Positions 1 through 7,438 of a stretch of DNA of 55,203 nt are shown piece by piece (position 1 is the first letter of the stretch; each line of letters begins with the position of its first letter). The notes under the pieces were generated by a model. It worked only from the letters and a program-made list of their open reading frames with translations, was not told the origin of the DNA and ran no database searches. Location: positions 1 to 55,203 of the forward strand of contig DASWHF010000162.1 in assembly GCA_036393295.1 (NCBI GenBank). Direction: 5' to 3'. This DNA comes from DASWHF01 sp036393295 (GTDB lineage: Bacteria > Pseudomonadota > Gammaproteobacteria > Acidiferrobacterales > UBA6901). The position numbers and the translations under genes are program-made.

Positions 1-226
1 TCAAGCGCGCGTACAAGCGCGGAAGTTGTAGGGTGGGGCTGCGCCCCACCGACACAGCGCCTGGTGTGGGGCAGGGCCCCACCCGACATCTTCCCTAGCG
101 CGTCAGGCGCGCGTACAAGAGCGGAAGTTGTAGGGTGGGGCTGCGCCCCACCGACACAGCGCCTGGTGTGGGGCAGGGCCCCACCCGACATCTTCCCTAG
201 CGCGTCAGGCGCGCGTACAAGAGCGG
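1..226. repeat. 102-bp tandem duplication of the norD 3' end
   Basis: Positions 1-102 and 103-204 are the same 102-bp unit with two mismatches, and 205-226 begins a third copy inside norD. Each unit carries the last codons and the stop of norD followed by two short GC-rich hairpins (GGTGGGGC/GCCCCACC and GTGGGG/CCCCAC types). The array continues off the left edge, so its true copy number is unknown. The hairpins belong to a loose family seen elsewhere in the window and may end norD transcription. Confidence 0.9.
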
Positions 227-2017
227 CAGCCGGCGCGGCAGCTCGGACGGGTCGCGCAGCACCGTATAGGTATCGCTGCCGAACAGGTAAGGCAGATAGC
301 TGCCGGCCTCGCGGTCGATGGTCACGCAAAACGGCTGCAGCCCGGCGCGGCGCGCCTCGTGCAGCGCCCGGCGCGTGTCCTCGATGCCGTAGCGTCCCTC
401 GTAGAGGTCCAGGTCGTTGGGCTTGCCGTCGGTGAGCAGCAGCAGCAGGCGTTGCCCGGCGGTCTCGCGGCCAAGCAGTGTGGTGGCCTGGCGGATGGCG
501 GCGCCCATGCGGGTGTAGAAACCCGGGCGGATCGCCTGGATGCGCCCGCGCACCCGCGCGCCGTAGTCCTCGCCGAATTCCTTGAGCGTGTGGAAGCGCA
601 CGTGCTCGCGGCGGCGCGACGAGAAGCCGTAAAGCGCGAAGCGGTCGCCGGTGGCGCCGAGCGCCTCGGAGAACAGGAACAGCGCGTCGCGCACCACGTC
701 GATCACGCGCAGCCGGTCGTTCACCCAGGCGTCGGTCGACAGCGACAGATCGGCCAGCAGCAGGCAGGCGAGATCGCGGCTGCGCTTGCGCTGGTCGAGG
801 TAGAGGCCGTCCATCGAGATGTCGCCGTGGTGGCGGCGTTCGGCCTGCTTGCGCAGGTAGGCGTCGAGATCGACGACGTTGCCCTGGTCCTGGCCGCGCA
901 GCCACTGGCGCCCCTGCACCAGCGCCTCGAACTGGTGGCGCAGGCGGCGCGCGGTGGCACGCAGCGGCGCCGGCAGCTCGACCGGTTCGGCGCCCGCCGC
1001 GATCAGCGGCTCGATGCGGACATGATCGGGCAGCAGCCGCTGCCTGCGGTAATCCCACTCGGGCAGCAACACGCCATCGCCGAGCGGCGTGTCGTCGCCG
1101 CTCTCCGGCGGCAGGTCGAGATCGAAACGCACCCGCGCGGCGACCTTCTCGCTGTCGCGCGTCACGCTCAGCACGTCCATGTCGCGCGCCGCCTGCTCGG
1201 CGTCGGCGTCGTCGCCCTCCTCGGTGGCGCGGTCGACCTTGACGTACTCGGCCCAGCTCAGCAGCGCCTCGAAGCGGTAGATCAGAATGCCGCGATCCTT
1301 GCCCGGCGCCGGCACGCGCTCGGCGCGCAGCCGCCGGCGCTCCGCGGGATCGCGCAGCCGCCCGCCGGCCTCCGGCGCGACGTCCGGCGCCGGCTCGGTG
1401 AGTTGCAGCGGATCGAGCGGATACAGCCACAGGGCCACCGGCCACGGCGGTCGCCGGGCCAAGGGCAGTTCGTCGACGCTGCCGGGCTCGAGCAGCGCGC
1501 GCCGGATCGCGCTCTCGCGGCGCGCCGCGTCGGCCGGCAGCCGGTTGGGATCGGGTCGCAGCGGCAGCAGCGCGCGCACCAGCCGCCGATAGCGGGCGGC
1601 CAGCCCGGGATAGCGCGCCAGCGTGGCGCGCGTCCGCGCCTGGTTCATCACCACCCACGGCGCCGTATCGTCCGCGCCGGCGGCGGCGAGCGCCGCCAGC
1701 CACAGGTAGAGATCGCGATTGAGCGCCTTGTCCGGGAACACGTCGATCGCCGGCGGCAGGCGCAACGTCCCGCCGTCGCGCCCGGCCGGCGCCGCCCGCG
1801 CGTCGGCGCCGGCCAGGCGCTTGAGCCAGGCGCGGCGCGCGCCGTGCGCCGCCGACTGGCTGGCGACCAGCTTGAGCCCGCCGTCGCCGCCGAGCGCGCG
1901 GAACAGGATGCCGGCGGTCTTCTCGATCTCGGCGAGCGTCACCCGCGCCTGCGCATGCCCGCCGCGCGCGGCGCGCGTGATCAGACGATCCCAGAGTTTT
2001 CCTACCTGTTCTTCCAT
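197..2017 (-). CDS. norD: Nitric oxide reductase activation protein NorD
   Basis: This 606-residue protein has a C-terminal von Willebrand A domain. The metal-ion site is visible as DLSLS near residue 423, a later YTRMG threonine and an LLTDGKPND aspartate. NorD works with the MoxR-type ATPase NorQ to mature or activate the NorCB nitric oxide reductase, probably by insertion of the non-haem iron; that role is family knowledge. I chose the ATG at 2017. A TTG seven codons upstream is open, but those codons lie in an inverted repeat. It is the last gene of the minus-strand nor operon. Its final codons and stop are duplicated downstream. No Shine-Dalgarno sequence is obvious at this start. Confidence 0.93.
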   Translation of the reverse strand: MEEQVGKLWDRLITRAARGGHAQARVTLAEIEKTAGILFRALGGDGGLKLVASQSAAHGARRAWLKRLAGADARAAPAGRDGGTLRLPPAIDVFPDKALNRDLYLWLAALAAAGADDTAPWVVMNQARTRATLARYPGLAARYRRLVRALLPLRPDPNRLPADAARRESAIRRALLEPGSVDELPLARRPPWPVALWLYPLDPLQLTEPAPDVAPEAGGRLRDPAERRRLRAERVPAPGKDRGILIYRFEALLSWAEYVKVDRATEEGDDADAEQAARDMDVLSVTRDSEKVAARVRFDLDLPPESGDDTPLGDGVLLPEWDYRRQRLLPDHVRIEPLIAAGAEPVELPAPLRATARRLRHQFEALVQGRQWLRGQDQGNVVDLDAYLRKQAERRHHGDISMDGLYLDQRKRSRDLACLLLADLSLSTDAWVNDRLRVIDVVRDALFLFSEALGATGDRFALYGFSSRRREHVRFHTLKEFGEDYGARVRGRIQAIRPGFYTRMGAAIRQATTLLGRETAGQRLLLLLTDGKPNDLDLYEGRYGIEDTRRALHEARRAGLQPFCVTIDREAGSYLPYLFGSDTYTVLRDPSELPRRLPLLYARLTR

Positions 2018-2035
2018 AGAATCAGTAGCAAGTTT

Positions 2036-2096
2036 CAAGTGGCAAGTAGCACGGAACTTCCACCGTGCCGGGGTTTTACTTGCTACTTGCCACTTG
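2036..2096. repeat. Inverted repeat between norD and the ferredoxin gene
   Basis: The arms CAAGTGGCAAGTAGCA (2036-2051) and its exact complement (2081-2096) flank a 29-bp centre, which itself holds GCACGG/CCGTGC. The right arm supplies the stop codon of the upstream polyferredoxin gene, and the left arm abuts the norD start. It looks like a mobile palindromic repeat rather than a terminator, because no T-tract follows. It could also form a processing hairpin in the nor mRNA. Confidence 0.75.
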
Positions 2097-3096
2097 CTAC
2101 TCTCGCAATACTGATCGGAATCACCCGACGCCCGCTCACGTGACCGTCACTGAAGCAGTTCGAAGGCACCGGAGGTCTATATCCGAAATCGCGCTCCGAT
2201 TTGTCGAGCGCGCAGTCGCCGCTGACGTACTGCAGCAGCGATGCGCGGCCGTGGGCGCCCTGGACGGTGGTGCAGGCGTCGACGCAGGCGCCGCAGTTGT
2301 CGCAGGTGAACATGCGGCGCTTGATGGCGCGCGGCGTCAGCCGCATCGGGCAGGCGTTGTCGCAGGCGCTCTCGCAGCCGACGCAGTCGTGCGCGCGGCG
2401 CGCGTTGAAGCCGATCACCATGGCGCGCCGGTTGGCCATCCACACCAGGCTCTGGAACAGGCCGACCGCGCAGCCGTAGCGGCAGAACAGGTGGCGGGCG
2501 AACAGGAAATCGACCAGGAACACCGTGGTGGCGGCGATCAGGAATATCGACTGGTTGCGCGTCAGCGCGCCGCTCACGAGATTGCCGTAGATCTCGGTCG
2601 GCGGCAGCAGGTAGGTCAACAGCACCAGCGCCCACAGGAAGGCGAAGCCGGCCGCGAACGGCAGCGTCACCCCCCACCAGGCGGCGCGCGGCGCGCGGCG
2701 GCTGCCGTCCGGCCGGCGCTCGGGCAGGCGCTTGCGGTCCCACAGGCTCGGCTTGCCGATGGCGCGCTCCATGAGGCCGTTGATGGTCTCGACGACGGAG
2801 AAATGCGGGCACAGCCAGCCGCAGTACAGCCGGCCCCATTTCCACGACACGAAGCCGAACACGCCGACGACCGCGACCAGCGGCAGGAAGCCGTAGAGCA
2901 CGATATTGAGCGCCGCCTGCCCGGCGCCGATCTCGCCGGCCAGCAGTGGATCGAGGCCCAGCGTCCAGTCGTGGCCGAAGAAGATCAGGTGCTTGAGGTT
3001 GAGATCGATGCGGAAGATATCGAGCGGCGGCGCGAGCACGAACAGGATGAAGAATCCCGCCTGGGCGAGGAAGCGTTTCTGGTGCAGAGTCGTCAT
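2083..3096 (-). CDS. Membrane polyferredoxin (4Fe-4S, NapH/CcoG-like) in nor operon
   Basis: This 337-residue membrane protein has about five hydrophobic segments, a CGWLCP motif near residue 90, and two cytoplasmic 4Fe-4S motifs, CxxCxxxCxxxCP (about 236) and CxxCxxCxxxC (about 262). The layout matches the NapH/MauN/CcoG group, which move electrons or act in metal-centre assembly. Genes of this type sit in some nor clusters, so a role in NorCB maturation or electron supply is inferred. The ATG at 3096 overlaps the upstream stop (ATGA), which implies translational coupling. The last residues and the stop fall in a palindromic repeat, so the C-terminal tail may not be ancestral. Confidence 0.85.
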   Translation of the reverse strand: MTTLHQKRFLAQAGFFILFVLAPPLDIFRIDLNLKHLIFFGHDWTLGLDPLLAGEIGAGQAALNIVLYGFLPLVAVVGVFGFVSWKWGRLYCGWLCPHFSVVETINGLMERAIGKPSLWDRKRLPERRPDGSRRAPRAAWWGVTLPFAAGFAFLWALVLLTYLLPPTEIYGNLVSGALTRNQSIFLIAATTVFLVDFLFARHLFCRYGCAVGLFQSLVWMANRRAMVIGFNARRAHDCVGCESACDNACPMRLTPRAIKRRMFTCDNCGACVDACTTVQGAHGRASLLQYVSGDCALDKSERDFGYRPPVPSNCFSDGHVSGRRVIPISIARVASGK

Positions 3097-3506
3097 GGAT
3101 GGCATGGCCGGCCGATCAACGGGTAGCGGAAGTTCTGCCCGGCCATGGCCTTCGCCAGGCCCAGCACGCCCAGCAGCACCAGGGTCGAGTGGCAGATCGT
3201 GAAATACAGCACCACGATCACCCAAGTATAGGCCGCCTGGTAGCCGCCGAGCGCGATGATCGTGAGGTTCACGGCGATCAACACGACGCCGGCCCACAGG
3301 CTCGCCGCCAGCACCTGGCGCAAATGGCAGGCGGCGAGCGGCGGTGCGCCCTTGATCGTCGCCAGGTACACGCCGACCAGCGCCAGGAAGGCGAGCCCCG
3401 GCGCGAGCAGCAGGTTGATCAGGTACAGCGACTCGGCCGTGACCGCCAGACCCTGACCCGGCTTCGGAATAAAGGGGTCGGAGTCGATTTTCTCATCGTC
3501 ATTCAC
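3093..3506 (-). CDS. Small membrane protein of the nor operon, GTG start
   Basis: This 137-residue protein has about four predicted membrane helices and no cysteine cluster or haem motif. I do not recognise the family with certainty. It lies between norQ and the polyferredoxin gene and is coupled to the latter by an ATGA overlap, so it probably belongs to NO reductase assembly. The only usable start is GTG at 3506; codons for its first 13 residues fall in a 24-bp inverted-repeat arm and the adjoining loop. The repeat therefore appears to have replaced the original start region. No good ribosome site is visible. Confidence 0.65.
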   Translation of the reverse strand: MNDDEKIDSDPFIPKPGQGLAVTAESLYLINLLLAPGLAFLALVGVYLATIKGAPPLAACHLRQVLAASLWAGVVLIAVNLTIIALGGYQAAYTWVIVVLYFTICHSTLVLLGVLGLAKAMAGQNFRYPLIGRPCHP

Positions 3507-3548
3507 TACGCGATCGTCCTGTCCGAAAATCGACTCCGACCCCTTTAT
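3469..3548. repeat. 24-bp perfect inverted repeat between norQ and the membrane gene
   Basis: The arms at 3469-3492 and 3525-3548 are exact complements carrying the core GGGGTCGGAGTC, separated by 32 bp. The same core appears in the two hairpins at 4362-4510, so this is a dispersed family. The right arm includes the stop of norQ and the left arm encodes the N-terminus of the next gene. Palindromes with this core are known as REP-like elements in proteobacteria; that assignment is from memory. Confidence 0.85.
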
Positions 3549-4354
3549 CCCCCGAAGGTGGCATCGACCACCTCCATCAGCGCCGTCACGGTCTCGTCGT
3601 CGTCGGTCAGCGCCTCGACGATGGCCGCGCGGCAGGCGGCGACCGGCTCGAAGCCGTCCTGGATCAGGTGCGCGGCGTAAACCAGCAGGCGCGTCGAAGC
3701 CACCTCCTCCAGGTCGTGATCCTTGAGCGCGCGCAGGCCGTTGGCGAGATAGACCAGGCGCCTGGCCAGGCGCTCGTCGACGCCGCTCTCGGTACGCACG
3801 ATGCGCTCCTCGAGCGCCTCCTCCGGATACTGGAAGCGCAGCGCGACGAAGCGCTGGCGGGTGCTGGGTTTCATGCCCTTGAGCAGGTTCTGGTAGCCCG
3901 GATTGTAGGACACCACCCGCATGAACTCCGGCGGCGCGTGCAGCTCCTCGCCGGTTGCGGCGATCGGCAGGCTGCGCCGGTCGTCGGACAGCGGGTGCAG
4001 CACCACGGTCGTGTCCTTGCGCGCCTCGACCACCTCGTCGAGATAGCAGATGCCGCCCTCGCGCACCGCGCGGGTCAGCGGCCCGTCCTGCCAGTACGTC
4101 CCGTGGTCGCCGATCAGGTAGCGGCCGACCAGGTCGGCGGCGCTCAGGTCGTCGTGACAGGCGACGGTGTACAGCGGGCGCTTCAGGCGCGCCGCCATGT
4201 GCGCGACGAAGCGCGTCTTGCCGCAGCCGGTCGGCCCCTTGAGCAGCACCGGCATCCGCTTGCGGTAGGCGTGCTCGAACAGCGCGAGCTCGCTGCCCTG
4301 GGGCTCGTAGTAGGGCAGGCGGTCGGCGGCTTGTGGTTGGGTTGAGGGTTTCAT
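3545..4354 (-). CDS. norQ: MoxR-family AAA+ ATPase NorQ
   Basis: This 269-residue ATPase of the NorQ/NirQ/CbbQ type has Walker A GPTGCGKT (40-47), Walker B ICYLDE (102-107) and a conserved arginine-rich C-terminal half with a TSTR-like helix. The family partners with a VWA protein (here NorD) to remodel and activate the NorB catalytic subunit. Length is normal for the family. Its start codon follows directly after a tandem palindromic repeat and no Shine-Dalgarno sequence is visible, so translation may depend on the repeat context. It is in the same direction as norCB and most likely in the same transcript. Confidence 0.93.
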   Translation of the reverse strand: MKPSTQPQAADRLPYYEPQGSELALFEHAYRKRMPVLLKGPTGCGKTRFVAHMAARLKRPLYTVACHDDLSAADLVGRYLIGDHGTYWQDGPLTRAVREGGICYLDEVVEARKDTTVVLHPLSDDRRSLPIAATGEELHAPPEFMRVVSYNPGYQNLLKGMKPSTRQRFVALRFQYPEEALEERIVRTESGVDERLARRLVYLANGLRALKDHDLEEVASTRLLVYAAHLIQDGFEPVAACRAAIVEALTDDDETVTALMEVVDATFGG

Positions 4355-4361
4355 ATTGGTA

Positions 4362-4510
4362 TGGGGTCGGAGTCATTTTCCTTCGAAGTCCCGGCGACAC
4401 CCACTGCCGTGGGGGGATGACTCCGACTGCGTGTGGGATGGGGTCAGAGTCATTTTCCTTTGAAATTCGGGCGACACCCGCTGCCGCGGGGGAAAATGAC
4501 TCCGACCCCA
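4362..4510. repeat. Two tandem REP-like hairpins between norB and norQ
   Basis: Copy one (4362-4429) and copy two (4439-4510) both begin TGGGGTC(G/A)GAGTCATTTTCC and close with the complement GACTCCGAC(CCCA). In each, the central part (GGCGACACCC-N-CTGCCG) is shared at about 90 percent. Each copy can fold into a hairpin. They fill the whole norB-norQ gap and share the GGGGTCGGAGTC core with 3469-3548. They may modulate the ratio of norCB to norQD message. Confidence 0.88.
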
Positions 4511-4515
4511 TGATA

Positions 4516-5895
4516 TTAAGATACCTTCGCCTCCTTGCCGCCGACCAGGAAGCTGCTCAGATAGGTCAGCACGCCGATGAAGAACACGATGCCGGCGACC
4601 TCGCGCATCCAATAGAACAGCGACACGTCCGACTGCGCCTGCATGAAGGGCACCGCGTTCTCCGCGACCCGCTGCAGCCAGATCTGGAGGATACCGGCGG
4701 CGGTCAGGAACAGCACCATGAACACCATCGACACCGTCATCAGCCAGAACGACCACATCTCCACGACCTGGGCCTTGTCGCTGTTGGCGGCATTGCGGCC
4801 GCGCAGCATCGGCATGGCGTAGGAGATCATGGTCAGCACGATCATCACGTAGGCGCCGAAGAAGGCGAGATGCCCGTGGGCCGCGGTGATCTGGGTGCCG
4901 TGGGTGTAGAAATTGACCGGCGAGAGCGTGTGCATGAACCCCCACACCCCGGCGCCGAGGAAGGCCATGACCGCGGTGCCGAGCGCCCACAGCGTCGCCG
5001 CCTTGTTCGGGTGGTTGCGGCGGCGGCGGTTCACCATGTTGAAGGCGTAGACCACCATCATGAAGAACGGCAGCGGTTCGAGCGCCGAGAAGATCGAGCC
5101 CCACCACTGCCAGTACTCGGGCGTGCCGATCCAATAGTAATGGTGGCCGGTGCCGATGATGCCGGTGATCAGCGCCATGGCGATGATCACGTACAGCCAC
5201 TTCTCGATGATCTCGCGGTCGACGCCGGTGATCTTGATGAGCACGAAGGCCAGGATCGCGCCCATGATCAGCTCCCACACGCCCTCCACCCACAGGTGCA
5301 CCACCCACCACCAGTAATACTTGTCCAGCACCAGGTTGGTCGGATTGTAGAAGGCGAACAGGAACAGCCCGGCCAGGCCCACGAGCCCGATCAGCAGCAC
5401 CATGCTGATCACGGTCTTGCGGCCCTTGAGGATGGTCATGGCGATGTTGTAGATGAAGCCCAGGGCCACCACCACGATGCCGACCTTGGTCGGCAGCGGC
5501 TGTTCCAGGAACTCGCGGCCCATGGTGGCGAGCAGGTCGTTGCCGGTCGCCTTGGCGAGCACGGCGTACGGCACCAGCAGATAGCCGAGCACGGTGAGCG
5601 CGCCGGCGCCGAGGAATATCCAGAACAGCCACATCGCGAGCTTGGGACTGTGCAGCTCGCGCTCCGATTCCTCGGGGACCAGGTAATACGACGCCCCCAT
5701 GAACCCGAACAGCAGCCACACGATGAGCAGGTTGGTGTGCACCATGCGCGCGATGTTGAACGGAATGTGCGGGAACAGGAAATCGCCCATCACGTACTGC
5801 AGGCCCATGATCAGGCCGAACAGGATCTGGCCCACGAACAAGGCGATGGCGGCGATGAAATAGGGCTTGGCGACGGCTTGTGATTTGTATTGCAT
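4516..5895 (-). CDS. norB: Nitric oxide reductase subunit B (cNor catalytic subunit)
   Basis: This 459-residue, 12-helix haem-copper-oxidase superfamily protein reduces 2 NO to N2O in the inner membrane. Metal ligands are in place: His53 and His342 for low-spin haem b, His340 for haem b3, and His200, His251, His252 and Glu204 for the non-haem iron FeB. Glu273 is also conserved. It lacks the N-terminal extension of quinol-type qNor, and norC is adjacent, so this is the cytochrome c-dependent form. The gap to norC is 19 bp. The sequence looks intact and ordinary for the family. Confidence 0.97.
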   Translation of the reverse strand: MQYKSQAVAKPYFIAAIALFVGQILFGLIMGLQYVMGDFLFPHIPFNIARMVHTNLLIVWLLFGFMGASYYLVPEESERELHSPKLAMWLFWIFLGAGALTVLGYLLVPYAVLAKATGNDLLATMGREFLEQPLPTKVGIVVVALGFIYNIAMTILKGRKTVISMVLLIGLVGLAGLFLFAFYNPTNLVLDKYYWWWVVHLWVEGVWELIMGAILAFVLIKITGVDREIIEKWLYVIIAMALITGIIGTGHHYYWIGTPEYWQWWGSIFSALEPLPFFMMVVYAFNMVNRRRRNHPNKAATLWALGTAVMAFLGAGVWGFMHTLSPVNFYTHGTQITAAHGHLAFFGAYVMIVLTMISYAMPMLRGRNAANSDKAQVVEMWSFWLMTVSMVFMVLFLTAAGILQIWLQRVAENAVPFMQAQSDVSLFYWMREVAGIVFFIGVLTYLSSFLVGGKEAKVS

Positions 5896-5914
5896 GACGC
5901 GGCTCCTTCGGCGA

Positions 5915-6349
5915 TCAACCTTGAATGTTCGGCGGCCACTTGGCCGTATTGATCTCGGACGAATACTTCAGGAACTGCGCAACCGCTTCCAGCTCCTCCT
6001 CGGTGAGATTGAACTGCGGCATGCTGCGGCGCCCCGGTACGCCCTGGGGCGGGCGGGTCTTGATGAAGATCTTGATCGCCTCGGTGCTGTTGCCGAAGCG
6101 CGTGTAGACGTTGCCGAGCTCGGGCGCGAAATAGGCCCCCTCGCCGAGCAGCGTGTGGCAGCCGATGCAGTTGTTCACCTCCCAGACATGCTTGCCCTTC
6201 GCGACGATCGGCGTGATGTTGTGGCGGTTGTCGCGCTCCGGCAGGACCCGGGTGGTGTCCAGGGTCAGGGCCAGAAACACCAATATGAAGAACACGCTGC
6301 CGCCGTAGAAGATGTTGCGTGCCACCGACTTGGTAAAGAAGCTGCTCAT
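5915..6349 (-). CDS. norC: Nitric oxide reductase subunit C (membrane-anchored cytochrome c)
   Basis: This 144-residue protein has one N-terminal membrane helix (about 12-30) followed by a periplasmic monohaem domain. CIGCH (61-65) binds haem c, and Met110 in RRSMPQF is the likely distal ligand. It passes electrons from periplasmic cytochromes to NorB. It is the first gene of the nor operon, and an FNR/DNR-type box lies 111 bp upstream of its start. Length is usual for NorC. Confidence 0.97.
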   Translation of the reverse strand: MSSFFTKSVARNIFYGGSVFFILVFLALTLDTTRVLPERDNRHNITPIVAKGKHVWEVNNCIGCHTLLGEGAYFAPELGNVYTRFGNSTEAIKIFIKTRPPQGVPGRRSMPQFNLTEEELEAVAQFLKYSSEINTAKWPPNIQG

Positions 6350-6459
6350 AGCGGGTCTCCTGCGCCCTCCCGGGGCCTGTGGTTCCGAACCGTTCGCGCC
6401 CGGCCGAGGCGGGCCGCGCGTTCTGGGTGGGGAGAATAGCCGGTCAAGGCGGCCGATCC

Positions 6460-6473
6460 TTGATATAAGTCAA
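6460..6473. promoter_or_regulatory. FNR/DNR-type box controlling norC
   Basis: TTGATATAAGTCAA matches the TTGAT-N4-ATCAA consensus at nine of ten arm positions. It lies in the 240-bp gap between norC (minus) and the Ada-like gene (plus), 111 bp upstream of norC. CRP/FNR-family NO or oxygen sensors (DNR, NNR, FNR) use such sites to activate nor genes, so anaerobic, NO-dependent induction is inferred. Confidence 0.8.
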
Positions 6474-6589
6474 ATCGCCCGGGTGGCGCAAAGCCCCTGG
6501 AAAATAACGTGATTGCACGGCGCAAGATCCGGGTGGACGCAGCCGGCCCGGCCGGCATAGATTGACGGCAACCACAGGACACCGCCCGC

Positions 6590-7438
6590 ATGCCGCCGAC
6601 CGACAAAACCGACTATGCGCGCGTCGAGCGCGCCATTCATTATCTCGATACGAACTTCCGCCGCCAGCCCGGCCTCGGCGAGATCGCCGCGGCGGTCGGG
6701 CTGAGCCCGTTCCACTTCCAGCGGCTGTTCCGGCGCTGGGCCGGGGTCAGCCCCAAGCGCTTCCTGCAGTTCCTGACCGCCGAATACGCCGCGGCGCTGC
6801 TGCGCGATCGCCACACGGTGCTCGACGCCGGTTATGCGGCCGGACTGTCCGGTGCCGGGCGCCTGCACGACCTGATGGTCAACCTCCACGCCGTCTCGCC
6901 CGGCGAGCTGCGCCGGCGCGGGGCCGGCCTGCGCCTGCGCTACGGCGTCCACGCCAGCCCGTTCGGCGACTGCCTGCTGGCCGTCACCGAGCGCGGGGTA
7001 TGCGGGCTCAGCTTCCTGGCGGGCGGCGACCGCGAGGCGGAGATCGACGCGCTGGGCGCGCGCTGGCCGGGCGCGCGGCTGCAGAGGGCGCCGGACGCCA
7101 CGCGCCGGGTCGCCGACCGCGTCTTCCCCGTGCGCCGCGGCGGCGGTGCACGGGTCGTGGACCTGCATGTCGCGGGGACCAACTTTCAGATCAAGGTGTG
7201 GGAGGCGCTGCTGCGCGTGCCACCGGGCGCGGTGACGTCTTACGGCGCGCTCGCCGCCGGACTCGGTTCACCGCGCGCGGCGCGCGCGGTCGGCACGGCG
7301 GTCGGGCAGAACCCGGTGGCGTTTCTGATTCCCTGCCATCGCGTGATCCGCTTGAGCGGGGCCTTCGGCGAATACCGCTGGGGCGCGGCCCGCAAGCAGG
7401 CGATGCTGGCCTGGGAGGCGGCGCGAAGTCAGCCGTGA
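6590..7438 (+). CDS. ada: Ada-like AraC regulator/O6-methylguanine-DNA methyltransferase
   Basis: This 282-residue protein joins an AraC-type HTH domain (about 7-105) to an alkylguanine-DNA alkyltransferase domain. The active-site PCHR is present with Cys249, and the GTVPPG-like helix reads as RVPPGAVTSYG. It lacks the N-terminal zinc domain that repairs methylphosphotriesters and triggers the adaptive response in E. coli Ada, so how it senses damage is unclear. The function is suicidal transfer of alkyl groups from O6-alkylguanine to cysteine. It is divergent from norC and overlaps the 3' end of the next, convergent gene by 10 bp. Confidence 0.88.
   Translation: MPPTDKTDYARVERAIHYLDTNFRRQPGLGEIAAAVGLSPFHFQRLFRRWAGVSPKRFLQFLTAEYAAALLRDRHTVLDAGYAAGLSGAGRLHDLMVNLHAVSPGELRRRGAGLRLRYGVHASPFGDCLLAVTERGVCGLSFLAGGDREAEIDALGARWPGARLQRAPDATRRVADRVFPVRRGGGARVVDLHVAGTNFQIKVWEALLRVPPGAVTSYGALAAGLGSPRAARAVGTAVGQNPVAFLIPCHRVIRLSGAFGEYRWGAARKQAMLAWEAARSQP

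Noticed and set aside
2018..2038. Upstream TTG start for norD
   Set aside because: The seven extra codons lie in an inverted repeat, and the ATG at 2017 gives the usual NorD N-terminus.
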